Positions 23,610 to 35,609 of a stretch of DNA of 64,000 nt are shown one piece after another; position 1 is the stretch's first letter; every line of letters starts with the position of its first letter. The stretch is taken from positions 1,488,001 to 1,552,000 of the forward strand of contig CADCXC010000003.1 in assembly GCA_902806595.1 (NCBI GenBank). The letters are read 5' to 3'. The stretch is from Pyrenopolyporus hunteri (Eukaryota; Ascomycota; Sordariomycetes; Xylariales; Hypoxylaceae). A program made the translations under genes and the position numbers. The notes under the pieces are model-generated. The model was not told the DNA's origin, did no database searches, and worked only from the letters and a program-made list of their open reading frames with translations.

Positions 23610-25593
23610 TTAGCAACGGAGATTAGCATCTCAAACGCGCAAAACTGTGGAGAGCGAGGGAACGGATTCGGAAGGTAAAGATGGACAAGTAATTTTTTTC
23701 CTTCCAAGAAGAGGACTCGGTTCGCGTAAGGCCGCGCGTTAAGGGAATAGGAGAGAGGAAGAAAGGAAGAAGAAGGTCTGAGGCTTTGGTAGGTACCTTA
23801 GGTACCTAGGTTAGGTCGACAAAATGGCTTGAGTTTATTGTATAAAAAGCAAAAGTCAAAAGGTCAAAAGGCAGGTGGGTAGCTTTAGCTCAAACTCACG
23901 GAAAGAAGCTGCAGGAACAGAATGCGAGTGTCGTGCCGGCCCTGAAGACTCGGCCGCCTTCCTCTCGGACATTTCCACCTGTTCCTCTTTCTTTATCGCT
24001 CCCCCTTTTTCTCCTTTTCCCTTTCCCTTTCCCTTTCTCTTTCTCTTTTCCTGTATTATTTCCCTGTTTTCCTTAATTTTTCACCCTTTTGTCTCGTCCT
24101 CTATGGAATCGGATCGCCAGCCGGACGCCACTGGGCACGCCGCCGATTACTTGGCATGCCACACCCGCAATCGATTGTATCGGCGAAGGTCTTGAACAAA
24201 CGGGGCAGCCTTCTCTCCCTCTAGCATCACCGGGAACGAAGAATTGTTTCACGATAGCTAGTTGTCGAAGGGAAGAAGAGCGGCATACCTCTGATTCCGA
24301 AGCATTAAGCTAGCTCGAACAATACGTAGAATGGGTATACTATGTCGTCGTCTTACACCACGCACGCCTACCTCCAGGCTATCGGTGGCTAGGCCCTTAC
24401 CTTTGTACTGATCAGTTCAACTCATTACCTCGCCTCTAACTCCCCTAATCGGGGTCCTCGTGCCTCGTCCGGCAGTTGTTACATCCCGAAAGAGCCAGGA
24501 GGAAACCCCAGGAATATTGTTGACCCCACCTCATAGGCTGCAGCCGGCTGGGGGAGCCTGGGGAAGGTGGGTATCGGAGACCTATGAGAGAAAACGTCTA
24601 GTCACGATGAGGCCGAGCGAGGATGGACATAACCCCGGCATAGACAAATCCCGTCTGTTACCAAACTGGAGGGACAGATGTGGCCAGGCACCGTTATATG
24701 TCCTGTAATAACTGAGTAATAATTAAAAAGATGGCATGATGCAACGTTGATCGACCTGTAGGGTGGTGTCCTTACGATTTGGGGTCTCCGGGATTCTCAC
24801 CTCGGCCGAGTGAGCGCCTAGTGTCAGTTCAGTGTTCGGCAACCATTTCAGACATCCCTAATGCAATGCAACAGCACATCAATATAGGATCGCGTCTCGA
24901 TCGCTTCCTTTTGTCGTACCCCCTTTTTTATTAGAATCTGGGGAACCCTTGGCTAACATCATTTTGCCCTTTAAGGAATTTGCACCACGTTCGGTCCACA
25001 AAGACGTGCAGCCGTGTGGAACGCAATGTAGGCATGTTTGCTTTACTCGAACGGTCTACGCTTTCGGGCTGTATTGCGCCCCTTTTGGCCAGCAGCCACC
25101 AGGGAGGAGAATGGCAATTAGTTGAAGTTGGTAATGAAATGTATTAATCTAGTCGGAGTGCTACCTAAATCCCTTGACATATACGTAGGTACCTACCCAC
25201 CTCCCTATATATGTACCTCAGGTTAAATCATTTTAGTTTTGGCCCGCAATCTTCATTCTGCCAGACTAGGAGTTAGTACGATGAGATACCGGGGAAGCGG
25301 CAGCGCGATTTCCTTTCCTGGACTCTTCCGAACTCGGGGAAAGGGACTGGGGAGTCGCTTCAGCTTGGCTTGCCTTGTCACCTGTTACCACCTGCGGACT
25401 CTAAGTGACTCGACTCGAAAGCTTTTTTATTCGATTCTCGTAATCGGATGACTCAGCTTCATCATATGTTATAACTCGCTCTATCCATATGCACTCGTAA
25501 TCCTTTTCCTTTTCCCCTGGTCTTTTTTATAAAGAATAACATAAAATAAAATAAAATAAGATAATTCCCACCGTTGCCGATAAATTCGTCAGA
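23610..25593. other. Intergenic, 2 kb
   Basis: Separates the divergent SDR-fold and serC genes. Contains a GGTACC cluster at 23789-23812, pyrimidine repeats (CCCTTT units) at 24001-24050, another GGTACC cluster at 25185-25217 and AAAATA repeats at 25540-25560 just before serC. Short frames (23875-24313, 24460-24708, 25239-25451) have no recognisable product. Confidence 0.5.
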
Positions 25594-27014
25594 ATGCCCT
25601 CCAGGGCTGATATCACTTATTTCGGCGCCGGGCCGGCCTTGCTGCCCACTCCGGTTCTCGAGAACGCCGCCGAAGCTCTCCTGAATTATGAAGACACAGG
25701 GCTAGGCATTGCGGAACACTCACATCGTTCTCAGTATGCCGCCAACATCATAAACGAGGCAAAGGCTGATCTAGCTACCTACCTCGATATCCCCAATGAC
25801 TATGAAATCTTGTTCATGCAAGGTGGCGGTAGCGGCCAATTCTCCGCTACTGTCTACAACCTTGTTGGCACCTGGGTAACTAGGAAAAAGACCGAAATTC
25901 TGAAGCAATTGGGTGCCCAAAACGAAGAGGAGGCCAACCAAGACGAGCTTATCTCAAAGCTCAAAAAGGCCGTTGATTCTGAGCTAAAGTTGGACTACCT
26001 GGTATCAGGGGGGTGGTCGTTGAAGGCCTACCAAGAAGCTGGTCGTCTCCTCGGCCCAGAATACGTCAATTTGGCCGCCGACGCTCGAACTGTGAATGAG
26101 GGGAAATTTGGGAAGATCGCAGATGAGAGCACATGGAATTTGACCAAAGGAGCTGCTATGGTATATTACTGCGACAACGAGACAGTGGATGGCGTTGAAT
26201 ACCCCAAGTTCCCGGATGCTCTGGGTCCAGACGCGAATGGCGTACGTCCTATCGTCGTTGCGGATATGTCCTCAAACATATTGTCGAGACGAATCCCTGT
26301 TGAGAATTTCTCGGTCATCTTCTTCGGCGCACAGAAGAATCTCGGCTCGACCGGAATAACCGTAGTCATCATTAAGAAGGACTTATTACCTCCGGCATGC
26401 CCGCAACCCGCTCCGGCGTTAATGAGGAAACTCGGCCTCCCGGTTCCTCCGATTATATTTTCTTACGAGACTATCGCGAAGAACAATAGCTTGTATAACA
26501 CACTTAGTATCTTTGAGTATGGGCGCCTACCCATCGTTGACCACGTCCTTAGTGTCTGACTTCATAATATAGTGTCTACATCGCCGGCCAAGTGTTGAAG
26601 AAACTTCTGAGGACATACCCGGATAAAGTTGACGGCCAAGAGGCAATCTCCAACCAGAAGGCCGACATTATTTACAAGGCCCTCGAGGCACATCCGAACG
26701 TCTACAGAATCGTCCCAGCCAAGTCAGCACGCTCTAGGATGAACATTTGTTTCCGTGTTACAGCGGTACGCAGCCCTCAACCCCTAATATTTTACCGTAT
26801 TCCTGTGAGATGTGTCTAATTTTATATATAGGGCGGAAACACAGATGCTGCTGAGGCATCATTCCTAAAGGAAGCGACAGCTCGTGGGCTCACTGGTTTG
26901 AAAGGGCATCGTAGCGTAGGGGGTATTCGCGCCAGCAATTACAACTCAATCCCTCTCGCTGGAGCTCAGAGGCTTGCCGAATTTATAGCTGAGTTCGCTG
27001 AAACCCACGCATAG
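25594..27014 (+). CDS. serC: Phosphoserine aminotransferase
   Basis: Exons are 25594-26516, 26573-26765 and 26832-27014, giving 432 aa. Introns are 56 and 66 nt, and splicing restores SIFDVYIAGQVLKK and CFRVTAGGNTDAAE. The enzyme is a PLP-dependent class V aminotransferase making 3-phosphoserine from 3-phosphohydroxypyruvate and glutamate in the cytosolic serine pathway. Seen features are the N-terminal FGAGPALLPTPVLENAAEAL, the LFMQGGGSGQFSA cofactor-binding loop, VADMSSNILSRRI and the PLP lysine K248 in FFGAQKNLGSTG. The C-terminal domain ends GLKGHRSVGGIRASNYN, the family's phosphate-handling signature. Length and domain order are normal. An ATAAA-rich tract lies just before the start. Confidence 0.96.
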
Positions 27015-27454
27015 TAATCCTTCTGAGACACGGCGTACTATTCCGCCCACGCGCGAACACATAAAGGGGGCATAAGTTTCAGGTAACGGTAAAAAGGAAT
27101 GTGAAAGAGAAGATGAGCAAGAAGGGTAAATATTCCCTCCCCAGTACTCATTTCGCATCTAAGTTGTCTGTGGTTCTGTCATTTTCGAGCTGGTGTTAGG
27201 TGCTTCGCATAGCATGGCATGGCATGGCAAATAGGAGGAACGAAACAACAGCATTCAACATGGCGATCGGGTCGTCACGTCGGTGAAAAAAATTCAACTA
27301 TAGAAATCCCACATAAGCTAGCTACATAGACAGGCAATATGTACTATTCATCTAGGCCGTACAATATAAGCGAGAAATTTTCAACATATTTGCATCCCTA
27401 GGTTTACTACAGGCTCCCACAGAGAGCTCCTAGGTACCTAAAGTTAAAATATCG
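27015..27454. other. Convergent intergenic
   Basis: Shared 3' flanks of serC and the DUF2264 gene. No coding sequence supported; one TAGGTACCTA copy near 27430-27440. Confidence 0.45.
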
Positions 27455-29832
27455 CTACTCCTCCATCTCAGCCTTTAACCACCCGGGGATCTGGGGCGGA
27501 TTCTCCCACCCATCGAGGTACGTCTCCCGGGGCACGCCCTCGCCAGGCGGCTTAGCATAGATAGCCGAGACGTACCAGACCGTCTCGCCTTTCTTGACCG
27601 TGTGCTGCAGGGTAGGGATGACGGTCCTGCTCTCGACGAGGTTCGAGTTGGGGTCGGCGTTGACCAGGTTCGCGGAGCGCCGGACGCCCGTCTCCAGCGC
27701 CTTGATGCCGACGGCGCCCTTGGACACGGCGAACGCGCCCGCCTTCCCCGTCGACCAGCCGTCGGGCGCGTCCAGGTCGTAGTTGCCGATGATGCGCGGG
27801 TGCGTGCCCTCGGCCGCCCGCGCGTCGTACGGGTCCAGGTACCGCCCGTCCGCGGCCCGCTGGTTGCAGATGGCGAAGGACCCGTCCGCCGTCATGACCT
27901 CGCGGCCGGCCGCGACGCGGTGCGCGCGCAGGTGCCAGTTGGGCGTCGCCGGGTCCGGCGGCACCAGGGTCGTGCGTACGACGACGTCCGGGAACGGCTT
28001 CCAGACGGACACGAGGACCGGCGTGCCGTTGCTGCCGTCGCCGCCGCCGCGGTGCTCGAGACCCGCGTACTCGGACTTGCGCCGCGTCTTCCAGTACTCC
28101 CCGCCGTCGTCGGAGAAGCCGAGCTGCGAGGCTAGCGCGTACTGCTCGAGCGTGAAGAGCCCCGGCGGCACGGAGTAGGCGTACGCGCTGCTGTACGCGA
28201 AGGAGCCGTATTTGGCGTGCGTGCCCTTCATGGGGTAGCTGCAGGCTTGGCCCGACGAGAGGAGCATGCAATGGCCGCCGAGATAGCTGTTTGTTGTTTG
28301 GATATTAGTAAGCGGCGAAGGGGGGTTCGTAATCTTGATGCTTACCTTGCAATGTGACCCGGGTGTTTTAGCTCCTTTATCTTCGGGATGGCGTCCCCTG
28401 GGAACTCCTCCTTCGATGTCCAGAAAGGATGATCTGCTGGCACGGCTAGGCAAATAAACGCTAGGCAAGCCCAATACTATGGCCTTTGTTAGCTTGTAAA
28501 CTCATATGGCTGCAAACGAGACTTACCGGGCTACCGGGGCTATTGTAGTTCTCCGCCATCTATCCAATGTGAGCAGACTCCTGAGAAAAGAGGAGGGTTG
28601 TATGACTGTTACTTACATACATGTTAGGGTAAGAATACCCGATGGTCAGCGTTCCACTGGGGCTCCAAATGTCGGGTTGCGTTTGCCACCACCGTAGGTG
28701 TCTTAGGACGACGCCTTTAACCATTCCCCAGGTAAGTGGCTTGGGTAATTCAACGCCAGCATAAGCCAGGGCGCCCCAGAACGAGACCATTGCGAATCGG
28801 TAGCCTACGCTACGGCCGAAGGGGATGGATCGACCTAGATAGAGCCATTAGACCTGGAGAAAGTAAGTTGAGCAATGGCACCCACCTTCGTTGTCGTAGT
28901 AGTGGATCAAATCAAGGGCAACCGTCTGAGCCCTTCTCTTGAACTCCTCGGCCCGCGCCGGCTCGTCTTCGCCAGCAAGCTTTGCATAAAGAAGCTGTAA
29001 GAACTGAATAGCAAAACTCGACGAATAGTAGTCCATCTCTGTCGCGGCCTCTGTAAGTGTTTGTTGCAGACGCGGAGAGAGAATTAGCTTACGATGGATG
29101 CCCTCCGGTCCGTCGTTTGACCAACCGCCTCCGCGGTAGAATGTGTTGAGGTGTTCGATATCGCGGTCTAGTCTCTCCTGCGAGAATTTACCTCCGTTCT
29201 TTTTCAGCCCGAGGTTCGCAAAAACGCGAAACCAGAGCCAATTAGTATTTGGCATACTAAAATGCCATTAGCTTTATTTTCTACAGATACTGTAACTGTA
29301 TTTCCGTACTTCTTCTCGTTTATTGAGTTGCCTAGCCAGTTCTCGACGTTGGCTCGCTCCTTTTCGTTGAAGGACTGCCAGATAACGGGGGCAACGGCCA
29401 ATGCGTACCCTATCTATGAATGAGCCGGCGTCTTTGGATCTGGGATAGCATCATACCAAGAGGACACATCTCCACCATCCTCTGATCGTTGTCTCGAGGG
29501 TATCCCCAGTATTCGGGATTCTCAGGGTCTGTGCCCGACTTGATCCCCTGAATCCACCATTCCGTCCCATGGTATTCACCACCTCCCGCGAGTAAACAAG
29601 CAAGACCCCATAGCGGGCGGCAGATGCCTTCTACCTCGGACGCGGTTTGGTCAAACCGGACGGCAGTGGCTCCCGGACATTTCACTCTAGCTTTTAAGGG
29701 AGAGAAGAACGGCTCAAGGGGATCAAGGAGAGTCCTCAGGAGCTCTTGTACAGAAGCACGATCGGTGATGTTTACCTTGGAAAAAGGATGGACTCCGTTG
29801 TAGCCGAGGACGAGCCCGGTCTTTGGCTCCAT
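27455..29832 (-). CDS. DUF2264 family protein, putative carbohydrate-active (alpha/alpha toroid-like)
   Basis: Seven exons encode 686 aa: complement(29457-29832), (29310-29409), (28886-29256), (28617-28834), (28527-28559), (28346-28476) and (27455-28286). Introns are 47-59 nt, and all six junctions keep the frame and family sequence, for example MVEMCPLGYALAVAP, INEKNMPNTNWLWFRV, YYDNEGRSIPFGRSVGYRF and NMYMAENYNSPGSPYW. DUF2264 proteins have an N-terminal helical domain with an FPN/NTNW and WSNDGP region and a C-terminal beta-rich domain. No signal peptide is evident from the chosen start. Bacterial relatives lie in polysaccharide-utilisation loci, suggesting a glycosidase-type role; that transfer is inference. 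The last exon is much richer in GC (72% at 27841-27900) than the earlier ones (52% at 29041-29100). The start at MEPKTG is the first ATG fitting the family N-terminus. Confidence 0.88.
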
Positions 29833-31420
29833 TGCGAATACGCAAAGAGGACTGAGAGTCAAACAACCGGACGCAAGGGATTCCAAGCCTTGAGAAAAAG
29901 AACTACATAGTAGAGAAAAGGGAAAGTAATCTACCGTGTTTCCCAAGCTTTACTTGAGTTCACATACCTACGTGGGGTTTGGCCTCGTTAATCATCATGC
30001 CCACGAGTATGAGGGGTCTCTTGGGGTTTGTGGGGTGATAGAGCTCTCGCGGCTAATATGACCTAGATGAAGTTACCAATAAATCCCCACCAATTAACTT
30101 AGGTCTGGAGCTAGTCAATCGCGCAGGCCCTGTACATAGGACATGGTATAGACATAGACCGAGGGGTTTTGCCGATTCGGCCTCGTTTAAAGCGACGACC
30201 TCAGCGCGCCGCAGTTAGTTCGTGAAAGGGTCCCAACACAGGTTATCATCTAGAAGCTTAGCGGACACGGGGATCATCCCGGCGGAGAGAATCCGTTGCT
30301 GCTATTAATGATCGAGTTTGGTATGATGCCGGATGCAATGCCGCTGCGATACTACTGTGCGCGATCCATTGAACCTCGCTCTTCGATTATAACAGCCATA
30401 CTCGCGCATATTGTCTGACAACTCGAGGAGCACCCAGAGGGCGATCGTCAGTATTGAACTCTCCGTTGAGTCTAGAAACCATTAGTAAATCCGATGGGAC
30501 CTATTCGCAGATAACGGTGAGACAAGTAAGATTACACGTAGGATATCAACTACTGCGAATATAGGAGGCTGTCGGTCGGATGTGTTTGTACACGGGATGA
30601 AAGACTCGGCCCGTGTCCGTCGTACAATACATACGTGTAAGCAGGAAGCCGTGGCTATAGGTACCTATCTAGAGCGCTTACCGGGAGGAGGTACTTACTG
30701 CTAGGTACTACATATGTAGGTAGGTATATACCTATTATACATGTATGCTGTGAAAGTCTGGAGGCCGGTCCGGGCCCCAAGAATGCAAAAGTCGAGCCAC
30801 AAAATTGGGTGTCACCCGCACGTGACTTGCGTACGGGTTTGTATATACATCTGGGTATACACTTGGTAAACTGGTCACATCGTCGCATAAATATGCATAT
30901 CTAGGTACCCAGGTACCTAGCCGGTAGTACACCGATTCCCGTGTGATATGGAAATTAGTTGGGGAAAGTGCGGGATGCAAGGGTTCAGAAAACTTGTGGC
31001 TTTCATGGTTCTGACCTTATACGTATAGGGAAGTAGGTACTTATACCATCCGGTATCATACTACTACGTACCTAGGTAGGTACCTAAATATACTAGAGGA
31101 ATTGCTTTAGCTACTCGATCATTCCTCTCAAGCTACGATGCCAACGGCATTAAATGCGGACGTCTATCAGGAGGGTTAAACATCTTGTTGTGTGTCCTAC
31201 CTCGGTAGCTTCCTATACCAACAAGCCCACCGAGTCGATCCAAGCACAGTGCCATGCCGCGGGCTTAACTTATTTGGGATTCCCGGCATTCCTTTATAAG
31301 GCATCTTCGCCTCTTACGTAGATTCGAAGCCGGCCTACCTCTTTATTGTGTGAGAAGTTAAAAACGTAGTGAAGAATAGATGACAATCCAGCCACCCACG
31401 CCTCTAATACCGTAAACAGA
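29833..31420. other. Intergenic, 1.6 kb
   Basis: Divergent region before the DUF2264 gene (minus) and acetoacetyl-CoA synthetase (plus). GGTACC/TAGGTA motifs cluster at 30659-30736, 30902-30925 and 31032-31087. No coding region recognised. Confidence 0.5.
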
Positions 31421-33741
31421 ATGGCTTCTACTGTCCCGAGAAAGCTATGGGAGCATCCTAATCCCCAGACGACACAGATGTACGAGTTTATGCAACTCCT
31501 CAACAATAAGCGGAACCTCGGTCTCAAGGTGAGGAGCAGAAGTAGTAGCGAACATTAGCATTTCCTTCATTCGCTAACTGGCCCTCAGACATTTCAAGAT
31601 TTATACCAACATTCTATCACCAAACGGAACGAATTCTACATCGACGTCTTTGAGTATTGCAACATATTGTATACTGGCACCTACACTAGAGCAGTTGACG
31701 AGAGCAGGCCGATTGATACCATACCGCGTTGGTTTGAGGGAGTACATCTCAATTGGGCCGAGAATATCCTATTCTCTCGCGGCCCTCAAGATCCGACCGA
31801 CCACCACGGCAAGGTTGGGAAAGAGGATTCTAAGATCGCCCTGACCGAAGTCCGGGAGGGCGTGAGCGAAACCAGGCACGTCACATGGGCGACATTTCGA
31901 AGACTTGTGGCCCTATATGCCTCCGCCCTACATGCTGGCGGTGTAACTCGAGGAGATCGGGTTGTTGCCGTTGCTTCCAATAGTGTCGAGACTCTCGCTG
32001 TTTTTACCGCCACGACGTGGCTAGGCGCTATCTTTAGTAGTAGCTCAACCGATATGGGCGTTCAGGGGATTTTACAGAGGACGGTCCAGATCAACCCTAA
32101 GGTAGGAGGCACTCGTTCGTCTGGATTATCTACTCGCCTAAGTACTCACCAAATTTAGTATATATTCATGGACGATGCGGCTTTGTACAATGGCAAACGC
32201 GTGGACCTACGCCAAAAGATGGCCGAGGTCGTGTCCGGGATGAAAGGTTGCGATCAGTTCTCCGGGATGATCTCGATCCGTCGTTTTCACGATGCATTAG
32301 ATATAAGTAGCATCCCCAGGACGCAGACTCTGGACTCGTTTCTTGAGAAGGGTAACGCGTCCTTTCCTCCACCAATTGCCCGGATTCCCTTCCACGACCC
32401 TTTCCTCATTTGCTTTTCCTCGGGCACCACCGGTATACCGAAAGCGATCGTTCACTCCGTCGGCGGCGCTCTTCTGAGCTACGTCAAAGAGGCTCGCCTT
32501 CACGAGGATTCCAGATCCGATAGCGTCGTACTTCAGTATACCACTACGGGTTGGATCATGTATCTAGTCTGCTCTGGCCAGCTCCTACTCGGCGCGAGAG
32601 TCATACTGTACGATGGTTCTCCTTTCCAGCCGGATCTACAGACTTTTATTAAGCTACTTGGTGACCAGAAAGTGACGAAACTAGGGACTAGCCCTCGATG
32701 GTTCTACGAAGTCGCTAGAGCAGGGATATCGCCTAGACAGGTCACAGACCTGTCAAATCTTCGATCTGTGTCGAGCACCGGCATGGTACTTTCAGATCAG
32801 CTATTTGAATGGTTCTACGACAAGGGGTTTCCGTCTCGTGTTCAACTGTGTAATATCTCAGGCGGAACTGATATTGTATGATAACCCTTCCCGGATATGG
32901 ATGACTGCTGATTTTTTTTCTCAGGCTGGCTGTTTTGGGGGAAGCAACCCACTCTCCCCGGTATACGTAGGCGGGACGCAGGGGCCTTCTGTAGGAGTCA
33001 AGATAGCCTTGTACGACTCATTACTTCCCTCTGGCCCCGGAGAAGAAGTACCAGAAGGGACGCCTGGCGAGCTCGTAGCCACCGCCTCATTCCCGAACGT
33101 CCCGATATACTTGTGGGGTGATAAGACGCCGACGGGAGCGCCCGGGCCGAAATTCCACTCGGCTTACTTCGCCAGATTCGATCACGTATGGGCACATGGT
33201 GATTTCTGCGTGTTTCACCCTGTTACCAAAAACCTCATATTCCTCGGCAGAGCAGACGGCGTTCTGAATCCCAGCGGGGTCAGGTTCGGCTCTGCGGAGA
33301 TATACTCGGTTCTTGAGAGGAACTTCGCGGACAGAGTAGCCGACTCCCTCTGCGTTGGACAAAGGCGACCTCAAGACAATGACGAGAGCGTAATGCTATT
33401 CCTATTGATGCGGCCAGGCCACAAATTCGAAAGGAAGCTAGTGAACGAAGTCAAGGAGGCTATAAAGAAGGAATTGACTAAGAGGCACGTGCCTAAATAC
33501 GTCTTCGAAACCCCGGAAATACCCGTAAGTGGATAGTCTGGTCTGCCCTGGGAATATGCCCTCACGCTAACCTGGAAAATAGACGACGGTTAACCTGAAG
33601 AAAGTCGAGTTACCGGTGAAGCAGATTGTGTCCGGCCAAATCATCAAGCCGAGCGGCACGTTGCTCAACCCAAAAAGCCTCGATTATTACTACCAGTTTG
33701 CCAAGGTTGAGGAGCTGGTCACGCCTAAAGAGAAACTTTAG
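31421..33741 (+). CDS. Acetoacetyl-CoA synthetase
   Basis: Exons are 31421-31528, 31589-32101, 32159-32875, 32925-33524 and 33583-33741, giving 698 aa. Introns are 49-60 nt, and the junctions restore NPKYIFMDDAALYNG, SGGTDIAGCFGGSNP and EIPTTVNLKKVE. This ANL-superfamily enzyme activates acetoacetate with ATP to acetoacetyl-CoA in the cytosol. The adenylation P-loop FSSGTTGIPK lies near residues 293-302. Later come the aromatic/glycine substrate motif GGTD, HGDFCVF, and FLGRADGVLNPSGVRFGSAEIY. The N-terminal FEGVHLNWAENILF and the C-terminal KKVELPVKQI are typical of AACS rather than acetyl-CoA synthetase, and 690-700 aa is the usual length. No ketone-body or leucine-catabolism partner lies nearby. 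Confidence 0.93.
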
Positions 33742-34516
33742 CACTGAAGAATGTTGTGAGGAAGATACCTAGTACCTATATTGTACTGCCTGTGTTTGGG
33801 TAGGTTGTCTTTAATCAAAGTGACGTTTCGATATACCCGACTTGACGGGTTATCTTGTATCAAACTGATACCTGATAACTTACCTATATGTATCCCATGA
33901 TGACCCAGTTCTTTATAAGGTAATACCTAACTACCTACATATAGGTAATTCAGTATAAGACATTGCTCTGATGAACTTACTACCTGAAGCTATTTACTAG
34001 CCAAAAAGGACTCTAAATATTTGTACCTTCGTTGTTTAGGTATCTACCTACATGTAGCTTCCCTCGTGACTCTGGTGGCTTCTTCTCCCACTGCATTGGC
34101 GGGGTGGATCCATGGTTTTATACATATTACCTAGAGTATCTATGTACTGTGCAATCCGGAAACAATCAAAGTTAAAGGATACGTGTACCTAGGAACTTCT
34201 ACGTGGATGGATAGGTACCTACCTTGCATTAGGTGCGATACCGTGTACGTGTAGTAACTCAGCCGTTCCTACACCTGTAACTGTGCCTTTTTAGTCTAGC
34301 ATGGAAGTGTCTCATATGCTTGTGTGTAGCCGTGGCCCAATTTCTAAGTAAGCTGCCTAGAGAACTCATAATTCTACCATGTTAGTGGGTTCAATTGGTT
34401 ATCAGGCATTGTACCTGGGCCGATACGTGTAGCCATCAACGAGCATCGTATGCGGGTGCGTTCAAGGTGGGAGCGTTTTCGTTACCCCTCGCAGCTAGTC
34501 ATTTTAGGTATTAATA
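33742..34516. other. Intergenic between AACS and the AT-rich element
   Basis: Rich in CTACCTA/TAGGTA motifs (33760-34240). No coding sequence seen. Confidence 0.45.
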
Positions 34517-34556
34517 CCTTAGCGTCTTGGGGGGGGTTAGCTAAACGGTATATATT
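34517..34556 (+). repeat. Left terminal inverted repeat of the AT-rich element
   Basis: CCTTAGCGTCTTGGGGGGGG followed by TTAGCTAAACGGTATATA. It pairs with 35570-35609. Confidence 0.8.
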
Positions 34557-35569
34557 TAGCTCAATCTAACTTTTTGGTATATATACTGTTTAACTGACTG
34601 AACCGCTTATTAATTTAAGGTTATAAGAATTGAACCGCTCATTTAATGCGTAATATATATACCGTTTAAATATTACACGTTTTATTTATTTCGAACGTTT
34701 AATTAAAAAAACCGTTTAAATATTATTTAATTAAATAAGTCGTATATATATAATTTAATCGAATAAAAGTTTATTTTTTTAAACGTTTTAAAATTTAAAA
34801 TCGTTTAATTTAATTAAAACTATTTAATTTAATTAAAATTATTTAATTTAATTAAAACCATTTAATTTAATTTAATTTAATTTAATTAATTATTTTAATT
34901 TTTACGAATCGTATTAATTACATTAATCGCATCGTATTAATCGCATCGATTTATTTTAATTATTTTAATTTTTAAAATTTTAATTTTTAAAAAAAATATA
35001 ATAATACGTACCTACTTTATTTACTTATTAAATACATATATACCTTAATATTATATTAAAATTTATACGTATAATCGTAAACTTTTATAATTAATTTAAT
35101 AAATTCGTAAATTAATTAATTAAATTAATATAACGTAAATCGTAACTTAAAATTTAAATATAATAAAAAATAAAATATTTATAATTTAAAAATATACGAA
35201 AAAAAAATAAAAAAAAAAAAATATAATTTTTATAAAAAATTATAAAAATTATATTTTTTTATTTTTATTTTTATATATATATTTAAATATATATATACGT
35301 ATACGTATACGTATACGTATATATATATTAAAAATATATATACGTATATTAAAATTAAATAATTTAATTTAAATTAAACGATTTAATTTAAATTAAATCG
35401 TTTAATTTTATTAAAACGTTTTAAAAAAAAATACGTTTAATATAAAAAACGTTTTTTTTTAATATATACGTTAAATTTTTAATAAATGATTTAATATAAT
35501 TTAACGTGTAAATTCTTTTTATTCGAACTTTTTCATTTGTTTTTTTAAACCGTTTATTCTTTTAAACCA

Positions 35570-35609
35570 TATATATACGATTTAACTAACCCCCCCAAAG
35601 ACGCTAAGG
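35570..35609 (-). repeat. Right terminal inverted repeat of the AT-rich element
   Basis: Read on the minus strand it starts CCTTAGCGTCTTTGGGGGGG and continues TTAGTTAAATCGTATATA. Confidence 0.8.

Larger units (their letters stand above)
34517..35609. mobile_element. TA-flanked inverted-repeat DNA element, RIP-like decay (Tc1/mariner type inferred)
   Basis: A 1,093-bp block begins CCTTAGCGTCTTGGGGGGGG and ends with its inverted counterpart CCCCCCCAAAGACGCTAAGG. Each end abuts a TA dinucleotide (34515-34516 and 35610-35611), as expected for a TA target-site duplication. The inverted repeats pair over about 35-40 bp with a few changes, including C/T differences (TTAGCTAAACGG against TTAGTTAAATCG). 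The interior is almost pure A/T with no open frame, and most remaining C and G are in CpG. TA target and short repeats suggest the Tc1/mariner (Fot1/pogo) group; the size suggests an internally deleted or non-autonomous copy. The AT saturation fits repeat-induced point mutation. The family name is inference. Confidence 0.8.

Noticed and set aside
27552..28271. Open frames of up to 239 codons overlapping the last DUF2264 exon on both strands
   Set aside because: Arg/Ala-rich shadows caused by high GC. The DUF2264 frame is the one that joins correctly to six other exons.
34517..35609. AT-rich block considered as a centromere-like or replication-origin sequence
   Set aside because: The exact inverted repeats and flanking TA dinucleotides explain it better as a decayed transposable element, and it is only about 1.1 kb.
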